A stretch of DNA of 64,000 nucleotides from Anticarsia gemmatalis (taxonomy: Eukaryota; Arthropoda; Insecta; Lepidoptera; Erebidae). The position numbers and the translations under genes were made by a program. Shown here piece by piece: positions 20,429-30,504 of the stretch (its first letter is position 1; each line of letters starts with the position of its first letter). The notes below the pieces were generated by a model, which made no database searches, had not been told where the DNA came from, and worked only from the letters and a program-made list of their open reading frames with translations. The stretch covers positions 5,309,124-5,373,123 of the forward strand of contig NC_134775.1 of the NCBI RefSeq assembly GCF_050436995.1, read 5' to 3'.

Positions 20429-21296
20429 AAGATCACGAAATTCAAAAAAACACCGCGAAATTGTGACATTGGTGATCACAGGACTTGAAAATGCGACCAA
20501 GGGTGTGGAATTTCAACTTTTTTGAAAAATGTCTATTATTGCTAAACTAAGTGATATGGAATTTTTTTCTTATTTTTCCTAGCACCGGTATGACATGGCC
20601 TTTCATCTTGTCTTGGATTATCGTTGAGTTTTGGGACACCCTGTATATATATATATATATTATATATATATGTATATATATATAATATATATATATATAT
20701 ATAAATATATTAGGGTGGTCCACCGATGTAGGGGAAAAAAAAATTTTCAAATAGAAGTTTCGCCACCCTCCCATTTTGTTACACCAATCATAATAATTAT
20801 GCTCAACGGCGATGAAAATATTAAAATTTTAGTCAAATATTCAAAAAGGGTATGAGCAAAAATTTCACTGCAGGTACATCAAAGTAAGACTTTTTATTTT
20901 AATAAGTAGTTAAAAGGCACATAAAACGAATGAACAAAGCAAAAACCTATTTATATTATTGTAAAAACTTTTATAATCAATCTAAAACTAAGTTAGTTAA
21001 CTCCTTTTTAGAAGTTTCGGTTGGCACAATTTGCATGTTCTTTTGAACTACATGTAATAATATATTGTTTTTCGGGTCAGAGCCCATTCGTCCCCTAAGA
21101 TTCGCACCCTGTGCCCACTCGTCCCCTGGAACTTTTGAGGGGCCCATTCGTCCCCTGAAGAATATTTATTTTTATTCATTCTTCTAATATAAGTACAACA
21201 TATGTGTATACTGCAGCTTGGTAGTCCTGGTACAGTCGCGCAGAAAAGGCTATAATAAAAAATATAGTATTTCGGTAGATATCATGTTTATTTCAA
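20429..21296. other. Repeat debris inside composite Helitron
   Basis: No gene. Bases 20624-20646 read TTTTGGGACACCCTGTATA, the end of a TA-flanked MITE type that is widespread in insects; its partner end was not found. An AT dinucleotide tract follows (20640-20712). Three copies of a CCCATTCGTCCCCT-like motif occur at 21086-21160. Confidence 0.55.
21086..21160. repeat. Triplicated CCCATTCGTCCCCT motif
   Basis: Three near-identical 14-base motifs (about 21087, 21114, 21142) are separated by 13-15 bases of differing sequence. This is too short and regular for a known element; it may be a subterminal repeat of an unidentified transposon. Confidence 0.6.
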
Positions 21297-21570
21297 ATGA
21301 CCCGCGCAACTTCGCTTGCGTCACAAAAAAGAGACATAATTTTCCCCGTTTTTGTAACATTTTTCACTTGTACTCTGCTCCCATTGGTAGTAGCGTGATG
21401 ATATATAGCCTATAACCTTCCTCGATAAATGGGCTATCTAACACTGAAAGACTTTTTCAAATCGGACCGGTAGTTCCTGAGATTAGCGCGTTCAAACAAA
21501 CAAACAAACAAACAAACAAACAATCAAACAAACAAACTCTTCAGCTTTATAATATTAGTATTAGTATAGA
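21297..21570 (-). mobile_element. Helitron lacking its CTAG terminus
   Basis: Minus strand: TCTATACTAATACTAATATT start, CAAA tract, body almost the same as 16273-16902, hairpin GCAAGCGAAGTTGC present, then GGGTCATTTGAAAT where GGGTCAGCTAG should stand. The 5' end is intact and abuts the BEL/Pao gag at T21571. Confidence 0.87.
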
Positions 21571-22492
21571 TGTCAGCCCGATTTTGTAGGAAAGTCAGTA
21601 AATCGTCTAATTTAATTTTACATTTTTGTGATTGATTAGGAATCGAACCTTTATAATTTTCCCATTCGCGTTCTGTAGAACTATCGAGTTTCGACACTAG
21701 GATATAGTCAATTAACGTATCCCATGATTCTGTTGGTTCATCTAGTGATTTAAGCGCTCGTAAATTACGTAACACAACGTCTACTAGATTCCTAATGTGT
21801 ACGGCTGACTCCTTGCTAATGGATTGTGCAGTGAACAATGATCTCATATGATTATGAATCAACAAACGATTATTGTGATATCTATTTTCTAACAGCTCCC
21901 AAGCGTAAATATAATTAGAAGCCGTAAATTCTAACTCGCTTATGACCTGGAGAGCTGAACCACTGAGGGATGATTTTAGATAATGAAACTTTTGTATCAC
22001 GTCCAAATCACTTCGTTTATGAATCATTGATACGTATGAATTCTTATATTCGAGCCAGTGCTCAAATGAACCACTAAACGAGGGTAATTTAATCTCTGGT
22101 AATTTAATCGAAACTGGTTTACTATGATGCGTACTTGAACATTGAGAATGATCACCTTTGCCTTTAGTAACATCAATCAAACATTTTGCAACCGACATTA
22201 TACTAAAATACTGGTTCTCAAACGATTCCCTATATTCAAGTTGTTTGACTAATTTGCTTTCATCTAACACTTGTTCTATTTTGTCTTGAATCTTATTGAA
22301 CGTATTAAGTAAAACTGAACTTGATTCAATTCGCAAACGCAATTCTGCCTGTTGCGTTTCAGACAACGCCACGCCCTGATATTTACCTACATATTTTTCG
22401 AATAACGTTAATCTACCTTGTATGGAACCCCTTTGTTTCTTTAAATCACTTAAACTACAGCTATTTCCTTCACTATACTCCGCGTCACTCAT
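21571..22492 (-). pseudogene. BEL/Pao Gag N-terminal part (DUF1759-like)
   Basis: The ATG at 22490-22492 starts a 300-plus codon frame with the DUF1759-type Gag block of BEL/Pao (an LPEIKLPSFSG block, a FHYLKSSLSGSA block, WELLENRYHNN). Gag would assemble the virus-like particle in the cytoplasm. The frame is cut by the Helitron and resumes at 16272 with the knuckles. Otherwise it is open, which argues for a fairly recent insertion. Confidence 0.9.
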
Positions 22493-22749
22493 TTTAATAG
22501 TTTATAGGAATCAAAAACTACTCACGTGGTTCGTATCACTCGCGACAACGCCAATCGGCAAAACTCAGCAGCGATCTAGTACAGAAAACAGAACAGCGTT
22601 AGCACAAATTCGGATGGGGATGGGAATGACGGGAACGACCAGCCAGACAGTACACTTCTCCTTCTGGATGTGGTCACCTCCTTCTGGTGTAGCTCGCAGC
22701 GTTGATCCAATCCAATGTCGATGCTCGGATCCGGCTCGAAGGACCAAAA

Positions 22750-23002
22750 TGTTCAGGCGTATTCGTGTGTGTGTGGGCCTCTTCAATAATCGTACTTTAT
22801 TTGAACTTGTATCGCATAAAATTTATTAATTTAATTACAATAAAAATATCAGTAAAAAAATATGGCCGGCGCGTTCGCAGATCGAAATTTTTATTGCTCG
22901 TAATGCCGTGAATCTCGTCCGAGCCCCCCTCTCGTGTCCGCCGCGTTGCTAGCTTCACGGCGGTCCGCTGTTCGGACTATTCGCTCCAAGATGGCGCTAA
23001 CA
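22750..23002 (-). repeat. 5' LTR of nested BEL/Pao element
   Basis: The 253-bp LTR pairs with 7757-8009. On the minus strand it ends CCTGAACA, followed by TTTTGGTCCTTCGAGCCGGA (22730-22749), the expected position of the primer-binding site; I do not assign the tRNA. AACTT (23003-23007) repeats the bases next to the other LTR. Confidence 0.93.
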
Positions 23003-23403
23003 AACTTCTTATAGTAGTTTGCGAAAGCCACAAAACGTTTTACTTCATCTATACTTTTTGGAACTGGGTAATTCTCAATAGCTTTAATTTTATCTGGGTC
23101 GGGCAAAATACCATTGCCTGATACCACATGGCCTAAATATAAAATCTCCTTTATGAGAAAATCACATTTTGAAGGATTCAGCTTGAGATTTGCACTGCGT
23201 AATGTTTCAAAAATGCTTATTAGATTTTTATTATGGTCTGTAAGGCTCCGTCCCATACAAACTAAATCGTCCATATAAACAAGACATTTATCGTAAGATA
23301 ACCCGGTCATTGCTATTGTCATCATACGTAAAAAGGAGCTTGGGCTAGTCTTAAGACCCATAGGCATTCGAGTTATTTGATATTGACCGTCTGCACAAAA
23401 TTA
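23003..23403 (-). pseudogene. Ty3/gypsy pol fragment: reverse transcriptase
   Basis: The minus-strand ORF begins with an RMPMGLKTSPSSF block, has the active site YMDDLV and the LGHVVSG block, and ends FANYYKKF at the BEL/Pao insertion. The next residues are found at 7756-7581 on the far side. The fragment starts abruptly near 23403, so protease, early RT, integrase and LTRs are absent. Confidence 0.92.
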
Positions 23404-24084
23404 TGTATATTTCCTACAATTTTTATGGAGTACTACTTTTCTTCCAATAAGAACACCGGTTGCAAATAATATATTTATTTTATTTTCTTCAAATCTTCAA
23501 AGTGGACTGTATAATTCTATGTACTTTACAATGTTCTTACTATTTACTTCCCTATGTTCATACGATGACTATGTTCGTACTATTCATTCACTATGTACAG
23601 TTTTACAAAATACTTTTCTTGTAATATTCACTATGTTCATTCACTATGTTCTTTCTTCCGTGTGATGTGATCACAATGAGTTTCAAACGTAAACTTTACA
23701 ATAATAATATTCGTTACAACTATTCACTATGTTCATACACTATGTACGTTTATTCATACTATGTTCTTTCTTCCCAGTGATGTGATCACAATGAGTTTCA
23801 AACTAAAACTGATGTTACGCAGCGTGCGTCCCTATTTATATTCATAAACATTGTTTCTACCGTAATCTAGAATCAAACCGAACGATCAAGCGCTCCGTGC
23901 CACACCGCACGAGGTTCGAGAACGCCGCCGTCTCGCTCGCGCGTACGCGACTCTCCTATATGTCTATCTCGTTCTTGATCTTTCGGGAACAGTCGGTGCG
24001 CTTGATCGAAGGATCGCCGCCGCTTACAATGTTCGCGATTGTTCTTTCGTACTACTTAGGTCACTATTTATATTTTGAGCCTTG
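23404..24084. other. Unassigned repeat-like stretch
   Basis: No gene recognised; it is probably part of an unidentified element. The motif ACTATGTTC or ACTATGTAC recurs about ten times between 23510 and 23770. A 45-bp block around GTGATGTGATCACAATGAG occurs twice (23644-23690, 23758-23805). From 23880 the sequence is GC-rich and CpG-rich. I could not pair inverted ends. Confidence 0.5.
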
Positions 24085-24438
24085 ACGAATCTGATTGTTT
24101 TAGACGTTGTTTGGTGTTTTCATCGTAAAGTTTGACATTTTTGACTACTACATTCCGAAGAACGTTTTGAAATCTGCGCTGAAAATATTGTCAATATCGG
24201 TGATTGAAAATTATAAGTGTGCGGAAAAATGGCATTGGGATGGTTAACAAATGCATTTTCGACCACTCTTCGGCCTCTTGACAGCCGATAGTTAAAAATT
24301 CTTTCTTTAGATCCTTTCGGATGGGTGCCCGCGTATGGTTTCATTAGATTTTCTCCCAAAGGAAATGCTGCATCACCGAGGAAGTAGAAGGGAAGTAGCT
24401 TATTGCGATTTTGTAGAGATACGGGTTCCGGTAAATTT
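24085..24438 (-). pseudogene. PIF/Harbinger transposase, C-terminal part of exon 2
   Basis: The minus strand shows the HARBI1-type C-terminal nuclease: LPFYFLGDAAFPLGENLMKP carrying a catalytic aspartate, then IFNYRLSR-RRVVENAF with the glutamate. A frameshift follows at about 24245. The upstream half of the same exon lies 27.8 kb away at 52277-52570; joining across the ATTT target keeps the frame. Harbinger transposases cut and insert at 3-bp TWA targets. Confidence 0.88.
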
Positions 24439-24669
24439 TTTTTTTTTTTAAACATTACAATATTGTTTATTTCAAGTAAACTCGCCAAACTTTTACGTTT
24501 GATGGCGAGAAGCGCACTTTTACAAAAATAATAACGTAACAATAATAAACTATATTATATAGAAAACAATATCACATCCATCAATACTATTAAAATTATA
24601 CATAGTTGTTATTATAACTAAAACTGTTTTTGCTTATAATTTTATTTACTTATAGATAATAATAATAAT

Positions 24670-24877
24670 TGTTGAAATAAAAACATAATTGTTGGAGAAG
24701 AAAAACGAATACTTTATTCTAACAACGTAGGTAATACACTAGTGGACGAGTGAAGAGCAAAGACCAAGGTCTAGCATAGATAAAATATAATTAGTTTGCG
24801 TCTATAAAATAATAGATGGCGCTATGAGTATCAAAATAGCTAACATAAGATTACTAATATTTACTAATATTACAACA
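24670..24877 (-). repeat. 3' LTR of copia element
   Basis: The 208-bp LTR is preceded on the minus strand by AAGGAGGCG, a polypurine tract. Compared with 38123-38341 it lacks two short segments (one next to TTATTC, one inside GAAGACTGAAGAG) and has a few substitutions. Confidence 0.92.
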
Positions 24878-24943
24878 CGCCTCCTTAAATTTATAATCTT
24901 ATCTTTTACATGAAAAATACAAAAGAAACAATAATCAAATACA

Positions 24944-25897
24944 CTACATTAAATTTAACTCTAATCTATTTTTTAAAAATTTGGTTTTATCTAGACTTTT
25001 AGTTAAAAAATCTGCTAAGTTAAATTTTGTATCAATTTTTACAATATCTATTATCTTATTTTCATAGTTCTCATTTATATAATGGTATTGTACTTCAATA
25101 TGTTTTGAATTTTTTGTGAAGTTACCATACTTAGCAATAGCAATGGCACCTGAATTATCCTCATACATTTTAATTGGTTTACATAACTTAATATCAAGTG
25201 ATTCACTTAATAAGTTTCTAACAAAAAGTACTTCTGAGACTGCCTCTGACATAGCTATATATTCTGCAAAAGTTGAACATTTAGTTACAGTATGTTGTTT
25301 ATGTGTTTTCCAGAAAATTAAGTTTCCAAAACATCTAATAATATAACCTGAAGTAGACTTTCGATCAACATTATCTCCTGCATAATCAGAATCTACCATA
25401 CAATCCAATATTTCGGCATTTGCATTATCATAGTATGTTAATTTCAAATCCTTAGTTTTATACACATATTTCAACACTGTCATTGCATTTTTAAAATGAG
25501 TTTGATTGTTACAACTTTGATATCTGCTTAAATAGTTTACACTGTAAGCTACATCTGGCCGTGTGCCTGTACTAATATACAATAATTCACCAATAATATT
25601 TCTATATTTTATGCTTTCATCAACTACTTGAGCTTGCTCTAATTTTAAATTTGTTTCCATCGGAGTATCATATAACTTAGAATATTTTAAATTATATTTT
25701 GCAGCCAAAGATTCAATATATTTTGTTTGATTTAGGGTCATTACATGTTTATCATCACTATAATCAATATCTATCCCAATATAACTTTTAATTTTTCCCA
25801 AATCCTCCATCGCAAATCTTTTCATCAAACTAGTTTTAATCTCTTCTATTATATTTTTATTTTTACAACAAATCAAAAGGTCATCAACAAATATTAG
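24944..25897 (-). pseudogene. Copia RT C-terminal part and RNase H
   Basis: The minus-strand frame carries the end of the copia RT (MEDLGKIKSYIGIDI block, GTRPDVAYSVNYLSRY block) and the RNase H (DSDYAGD, KHIEVQYHYI, ending in a K-rich tail with stop at 24944). The YVDD-type active site lies just at the TA-element junction (FVDDLL, 25870-25890). Confidence 0.93.
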
Positions 25898-25901
25898 TAT
25901 A

Positions 25902-28102
25902 TACAGGGTGTAAATGACAGCTAACCGAAAACTTTACTGGTAAGTTTGTGACACTGTATGCGCGAAATTTACTCCAACGATATTTCTCGGAAATGATTGG
26001 TTCCCGAGTTAGTCATTTTTGAGCGTTCAATGTATAGTGAACAACGCGATGTATCTCCGCGCATGCCTACGAGATTTTTGGCGGCGCGGCGGCGGCGCGC
26101 TGAGCGACGACATGTCGCGACGCGTCGTAGGTACGTACGCGTACCACCACGTCTATGCGCTCACTAGTATGCAACGCTATCATTATACAACAATCTTATG
26201 TATCGTTTATGGTATCGTAAGTAGGCCCGTATGTTACAATAGCTCATAGTAAAATTGTAAGTAGGTAGGTACCTACTTGGCTTACGTGAAATCAAACAAT
26301 AATAGCATAATGTAACCAATAATAAGGAAGTGCTAAAACAAATTGTTATCAATGTCTATCAACACGCAATCACTTGGTGTATGGCGAGAGTTTGAGTACC
26401 TTTGGATCCGGACATACAGGTGCAGATCACGCCGTGCACTTCCACGTGGTTCACCATACATAACACATCAACATTTCTTCCTATTTACGAACACAACTGC
26501 ACTTCGAAAACAATAACAACAAAAATAATAACAATAAAAACACTAACAACTCAAAACCGGAACAATAACAAGTAATAATAAACAACAGTTCACACACGAC
26601 ACGACGAATAGGACATAACGAACGACACCGGTGAAGAGCTTCCGTCTTCCGCGAGCGAATTGCTCGAACTATTAATCAAAGAGAGCCGCCGGCGCATCTC
26701 CGCTCACTCGCGCCGCCCCTCGCCCGCGCCACCCGCTCCCTCCGCGCCGTCCGCGCGCGCGCCGCCGATTTGGTGACGAGCGACAAGTTAGGATCCCAGC
26801 GAGAGATTAGATTCAATAAAATATTGATGTGGCATTACTATTTTTACTTGTCACAGTTGTTACTGGTTGCATTGTAGTTTTATTCAAATACCAAATAACA
26901 TTACAAACATTACTGATGTAAGTTTAAAATATTTTGATATTTATAACATAAAATCAGATTAAAGTAAATAAAATAAACACGAAACGTTTATTTAATTAAA
27001 CCATAAAAATGTAGGTACATAACAATGATAACAATCAATATCCATTAATATTCTTATCAGAAAAACTAACTTATCATAATTCATAATCCCCGGAGAATTG
27101 CTTAGCATCCATTTTGCCGTATCCCATCTATGTAACATCCACGCGCGGTCGCGGCGTCACGCGTCAGTACGGCCATCTACTTTTCGAGTCGCACCGCGTT
27201 TGTATGAAGTATGAATGAGCGTATAAATATCGAATAGAATTTTGCAAGAACAAATGGAACAAAGCGACAATACATGTTAAATTGTTTATTAGAGATTTTT
27301 ATAGCGCTAAAGAATATTAATAGGATTTTTTGTCGTTCTGTATGTATTTGTACGTGTAATAATAAGATATCACACATTTTAAATCTTATGAATGTATTTT
27401 TTATCGGAGAGCGGGATAATTTTTTTTGACTGCCTTCGTGGCGCAGTGGTTTAGGTCGCCACGCCGATACCACTGCGTCGGGAGGTCGTGGGTTCGATTC
27501 CCACACGGAGCAATTATTTGTGCGATCCACAAATAATTGTTTCGGGTCTGGTTGTGCTTTGTGTCCGTTGTTTGTATGTTTGTAAAAGTCCCCGCGACAC
27601 AAGAGCAATTCTTAGTGCGGGAGTTGTCTTTCAAAAAATAAAAATAAAAAAATAAATAAAAAAAAAAATAAAAAAAAAAATATGTCATTTTCATTTTTAA
27701 CATAGAACAAATACTCAGTAACGCTGCATACTAGTGAGTGTGAGGCTGACGGCTGTGTGTGTAATCGTATCTGTGTGGCGCGCGTAGGTACGCGGCGTGA
27801 CGTCGACCGTCGCGGCCGCCGCCGGCGCGGTGTCGTTGGCCGAACAGCTGATACCAAATTTATACGTTGTTTTAATCCATTGCTGTTTTTTGTGAAAAAC
27901 AGTAATATGGCGGATTTTTTTTCATATTCATGTTGCATTGTGTAGTATTAACGAAATAATACCAAAAAAAATAAAAAAAAACGCATAAAAATTCGGAAAA
28001 ATCAAGAAAAAAGCGATGAAAATTTTCAGCGCCATAAGCACCAGAATCGTGTCTAGAATCATTTTTTTTTCGTTTTCGGTAGACTGTCATTTACACCCTG
28101 TA
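25902..28102 (-). mobile_element. TA-flanked TIR element, copy 2, in copia RT
   Basis: Same 19-bp ends and same body as 13514-15461 in opposite orientation, flanked by TA repeats, and 253 bp longer mainly because of a SINE (27426-27690). It interrupts the copia RT close to its active site. The exon-like frame is kept (minus strand from 26457) with substitutions and CAA|GTGATT at the donor position. Confidence 0.83.
27426..27690 (+). mobile_element. tRNA-derived SINE, family 2
   Basis: Plus strand: A-box-like GTGGCGCAGTGGTTTAGGT (27440), B-box GTTCGATTCCCA (27491), a unique body, and an A-rich tail with AAATAA repeats (27637-27680). Copy 1 of the host TA element lacks this sequence at the same spot, which fixes it as an insertion. 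Confidence 0.85.
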
Positions 28103-28385
28103 TATTGGATCTTTGTTTGCTCTATTTACATATAGACAGTAATCATAGTTACTTCTAACAAAACTTAATGTTTGAATGAACTTATCAAAACAATCATACC
28201 ATATTCTAGGACTTTCTTTGAGACCATAGAGAGCCTTTTGCAATTTGAAAACTTTATTGTCTACAGATTCATAACCTTCTGGTTGATTTATATAAACTTC
28301 TGACTTAACATGACCATTTAAAAAGGCTGTCTCTACATCCATTTGTTCTATAAATAAATTATTTTTGCAACTATATGACAATAAA
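28103..28385 (-). pseudogene. Copia RT N-terminal part
   Basis: The minus-strand frame shows the classical copia block EQMDVETAFLNG, then YINQPEGYE and LYGLKESPRIW. It is bounded by the Spy-like element upstream (AAA at 28383-28385) and the TA element downstream. Confidence 0.93.
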
Positions 28386-29239
28386 GGAGAATGGGCAAAA
28401 TAGTATGGAGCCTGGGCGATCCGCGGCCAAACTTGATTTTTTGTTTTTTTAATGAAGTTTTGTCCTATAATTACCGTGTAGAAGTTTTATTGCCGCGACG
28501 CACTTATATGACGAACAAAATACATTTTTGTTTTTGAGCACTTTTAATAGTATAAAAACATATTTTTGGCTTATATTCGGAGATTAAATAAAAAGTACTA
28601 TTTATATTATTGCATACAAATGTAGACATTATTAATATTCGAACAATCATAACATGTAAATATATAAATATCGTAACAAGTAAACATCTGGCTCTTCTAT
28701 AATATATTCACTGAGACGACTTATCTGTCTTGAATGCTCAGCTTAAAAACGAGGCGTTCATAGCCAGTTGCGCTTACTGGTCGGTAAACGATCTGTTGGT
28801 TAAGCAACCGTTGGCGCGGTCATTCTATAGATGGGTGACCGCATTGTGGTATTTGAACTGAGCTTCTCCGTGCTTCCGAGGGCACGTAAAAAGTCGGTCC
28901 CGGTTGTTGTCAACTAAGATAACATTCGGGCGGCTTGAACAACTTTGAAACTAGGTGAACCATATGATAGATAGATACGAGTTACGATTATTGTTCATTT
29001 TGATGGCATTGCAATCGTTATAAGAAGATGTAACGTTATTACACAACATTAAATGCATTACAGACACGAAATAATTGTATTTGTTCTATGAAATTCCATT
29101 ATATTTACATGTCAATATATTGTTTCCTGAAAGGATTGCAGCGAAACGTTCTTAGTAAAACTTGTTCCTAGTTATCATTACTTTAATTTGACACTACTTT
29201 CATTAATGGCCGCCGACCGCCCAGGAGTGCCCATTCTCC
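28386..29239 (+). mobile_element. Spy-like no-TSD DNA transposon, copy B (854 bp)
   Basis: Exactly the same length as copy A, with the same ends (GGAGAATGGGCA...TGCCCATTCTCC), flanked by AAA (28383-28385) and TTT (29240-29242). The copia frame is continuous when AAA and TTT are joined, so again no target duplication. In a 250-bp stretch compared by eye the copies differ at about five positions. No transposase is encoded. Confidence 0.86.
28799..28850 (+). repeat. 5S rRNA-like segment inside Spy-like copy B
   Basis: GTTAAGCAAC, GCGCGGTCA and GATGGGTGACCGC occur in the order and spacing of the 5S rRNA internal control region, followed by a SINE-like body with GGGCACGTAAAAAGTCGG. It is shared with copy A, so it was present before the two copies separated. 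Confidence 0.68.
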
Positions 29240-30228
29240 TTTTTTAATGTTTGCATTTTACCTACTAGTGAGTAAACATTCTCAATGTATTCCTTTTGTT
29301 GGAATCCTCTTACAACTAACCTAGCCTTAAACACATTATTATTTTTCTTTTTATAAATCCACTTAACATCTATAACATTTTTATCTTTCGGTCTATCAAC
29401 AAGTTGCCAAGTATTATTTTTATATAAACTGTTTATTTCGGAGTTCATAGCTACTTGCCATTGTTTACTATCATGGGAGTTCATCGCCTCCTCAAATGTA
29501 TTTGGTACATTTGCATCAACATAATTGACACAAATAAAATGAGAAATTGGATTACCATATCTATTAACAGGGACTCTTTTTCTTTTTGGCGTTTCTACAA
29601 AATTTTCTTTGCTATCATCTAAACAATCTTTTTTAATCAAATCTTTATCATTAGTATTTATCTCACTGGCATCTTCAAAATTTTCATCACATTCATATTC
29701 ATTCTTAAGCATTTCATTTGACACATTTGAAGTTACATCATTATCTAAATCTTTATTTTCTTCTCTTTGATCATCTAGTTTTTCTAAGCAAATTAATTGA
29801 ATGTTATCTTCTACTACTTTCACATGTCTAGCGTTTATTATTCTATTTTTCAATAGCACTCTATAACCATTTTCATTATAACCCACAAGAACTCCTAGTT
29901 GGGCTTTATCATCCCATTTACTTTTTCTCAAAACCTCAGGAACTCTGACAAAGACTCTACTGCCATATATTTTTAAATGCTCTACATTAGGTTTAATTCC
30001 AAAAAATATCTCAAATGGAGTTTTATTTTCAACAGTATTTGCAATCGTTCTATTCTTTAAATAAGCTGCTGTTTTTATAACTTCTGGCCAATATCTTCTA
30101 TGAATTTTAGCTTCTCTCATTAAACACCTACCTATGTCCATAGCGGATCTATTGTATCTTTCTGCTACGCCATTTAGTTCATGGACATAGGGTGGACATG
30201 GTAACAACTCTATACCCTTTTGTCTAAT
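29240..30228 (-). pseudogene. Copia integrase C-terminal part and RT start
   Basis: Minus strand: HELNGVAERYNRS with the catalytic glutamate region, KTPFEIFFGIKP, the acidic linker (about 29840-29600), then the RT beginning KQWQVAMNSEINSL and RLVVRGFQQKE. A SINE (30229-30504) separates it from the rest of the integrase. Confidence 0.92.
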
Positions 30229-30504
30229 AAAATCATAAATAAATAAATATCATTGGACAACTCACACACGGTCATTTGATTCCAAACTAAGCAGAGCTTG
30301 TACTATGGTAACCAAATAACTGATAAACATACTTATATACTTCTAAATACATAATTATATAGATAAATTGACATCCAGGCTCAGGACAAATACTCGTGCT
30401 CATCACACAAAGATTTGTCCCGGGTGGGATTCGAACCCACCACACGCGACGCTACGGTTGTTGCGGCGAGGTGACCGCTTAAACCACTGCGCCAAACGTG
30501 CAGT
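30229..30504 (-). mobile_element. tRNA-derived SINE, family 3
   Basis: Minus strand: A-box-like TTTGGCGCAGTGGTTTAAG and B-box GGGTTCGAATCCCA, a body with TTTGTCCTGAGCC, and a tail of ATTT repeats at 30233-30250. It splits the copia integrase. Terminal duplication is unclear (both flanks contain TAAAAT). Confidence 0.83.

Larger units (their letters stand above)
16273..21570 (-). mobile_element. Composite Helitron unit in BEL/Pao gag
   Basis: The unit starts TC at 21570 and ends CTAG at 16273 (minus strand), sits exactly between A and T of the gag, and the gag frame is continuous across it with no TSD. Inside, a short Helitron is complete at the 3' side (16273-16902) while the one at the 5' side (21297-21570) lacks its CTAG end. 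The 4.4 kb between them is unrelated DNA. This is the arrangement expected if replication ran past a damaged terminator to the next one. Confidence 0.72.
7757..23002 (-). mobile_element. BEL/Pao retrotransposon inflated to 15.2 kb by nested insertions
   Basis: Two 253-bp LTRs (7757-8009, 22750-23002) differ at only two positions by eye and are flanked by the direct repeat AACTT (7752-7756, 23003-23007). The minus-strand order is gag (22492), Cys knuckles and protease (16272-15464), reverse transcriptase and RNase H (13511-11303), integrase (9785-8037). Between these sit a composite Helitron, a TA-flanked element, a hAT MITE, an RTE LINE and a Spy-like element. Frameshifts, a premature stop and a lost integrase core make it non-autonomous. 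Confidence 0.93.

Noticed and set aside
23880..24085. MADF exon upstream of the BESS exon on the plus strand
   Set aside because: The translated frame shows no MADF pattern; the first exon of the accessory gene was not found.
27440..27510. tRNA gene
   Set aside because: A- and B-boxes are present, but the sequence continues into a SINE body with an A-rich tail and does not fold as a complete tRNA; the same applies to 16780-16836, 30430-30504, 38590-38653 and 54957-55030.
28799..28850. 5S rRNA gene
   Set aside because: Only the internal-promoter part resembles 5S; the 5' and 3' thirds differ and it lies inside a transposon.
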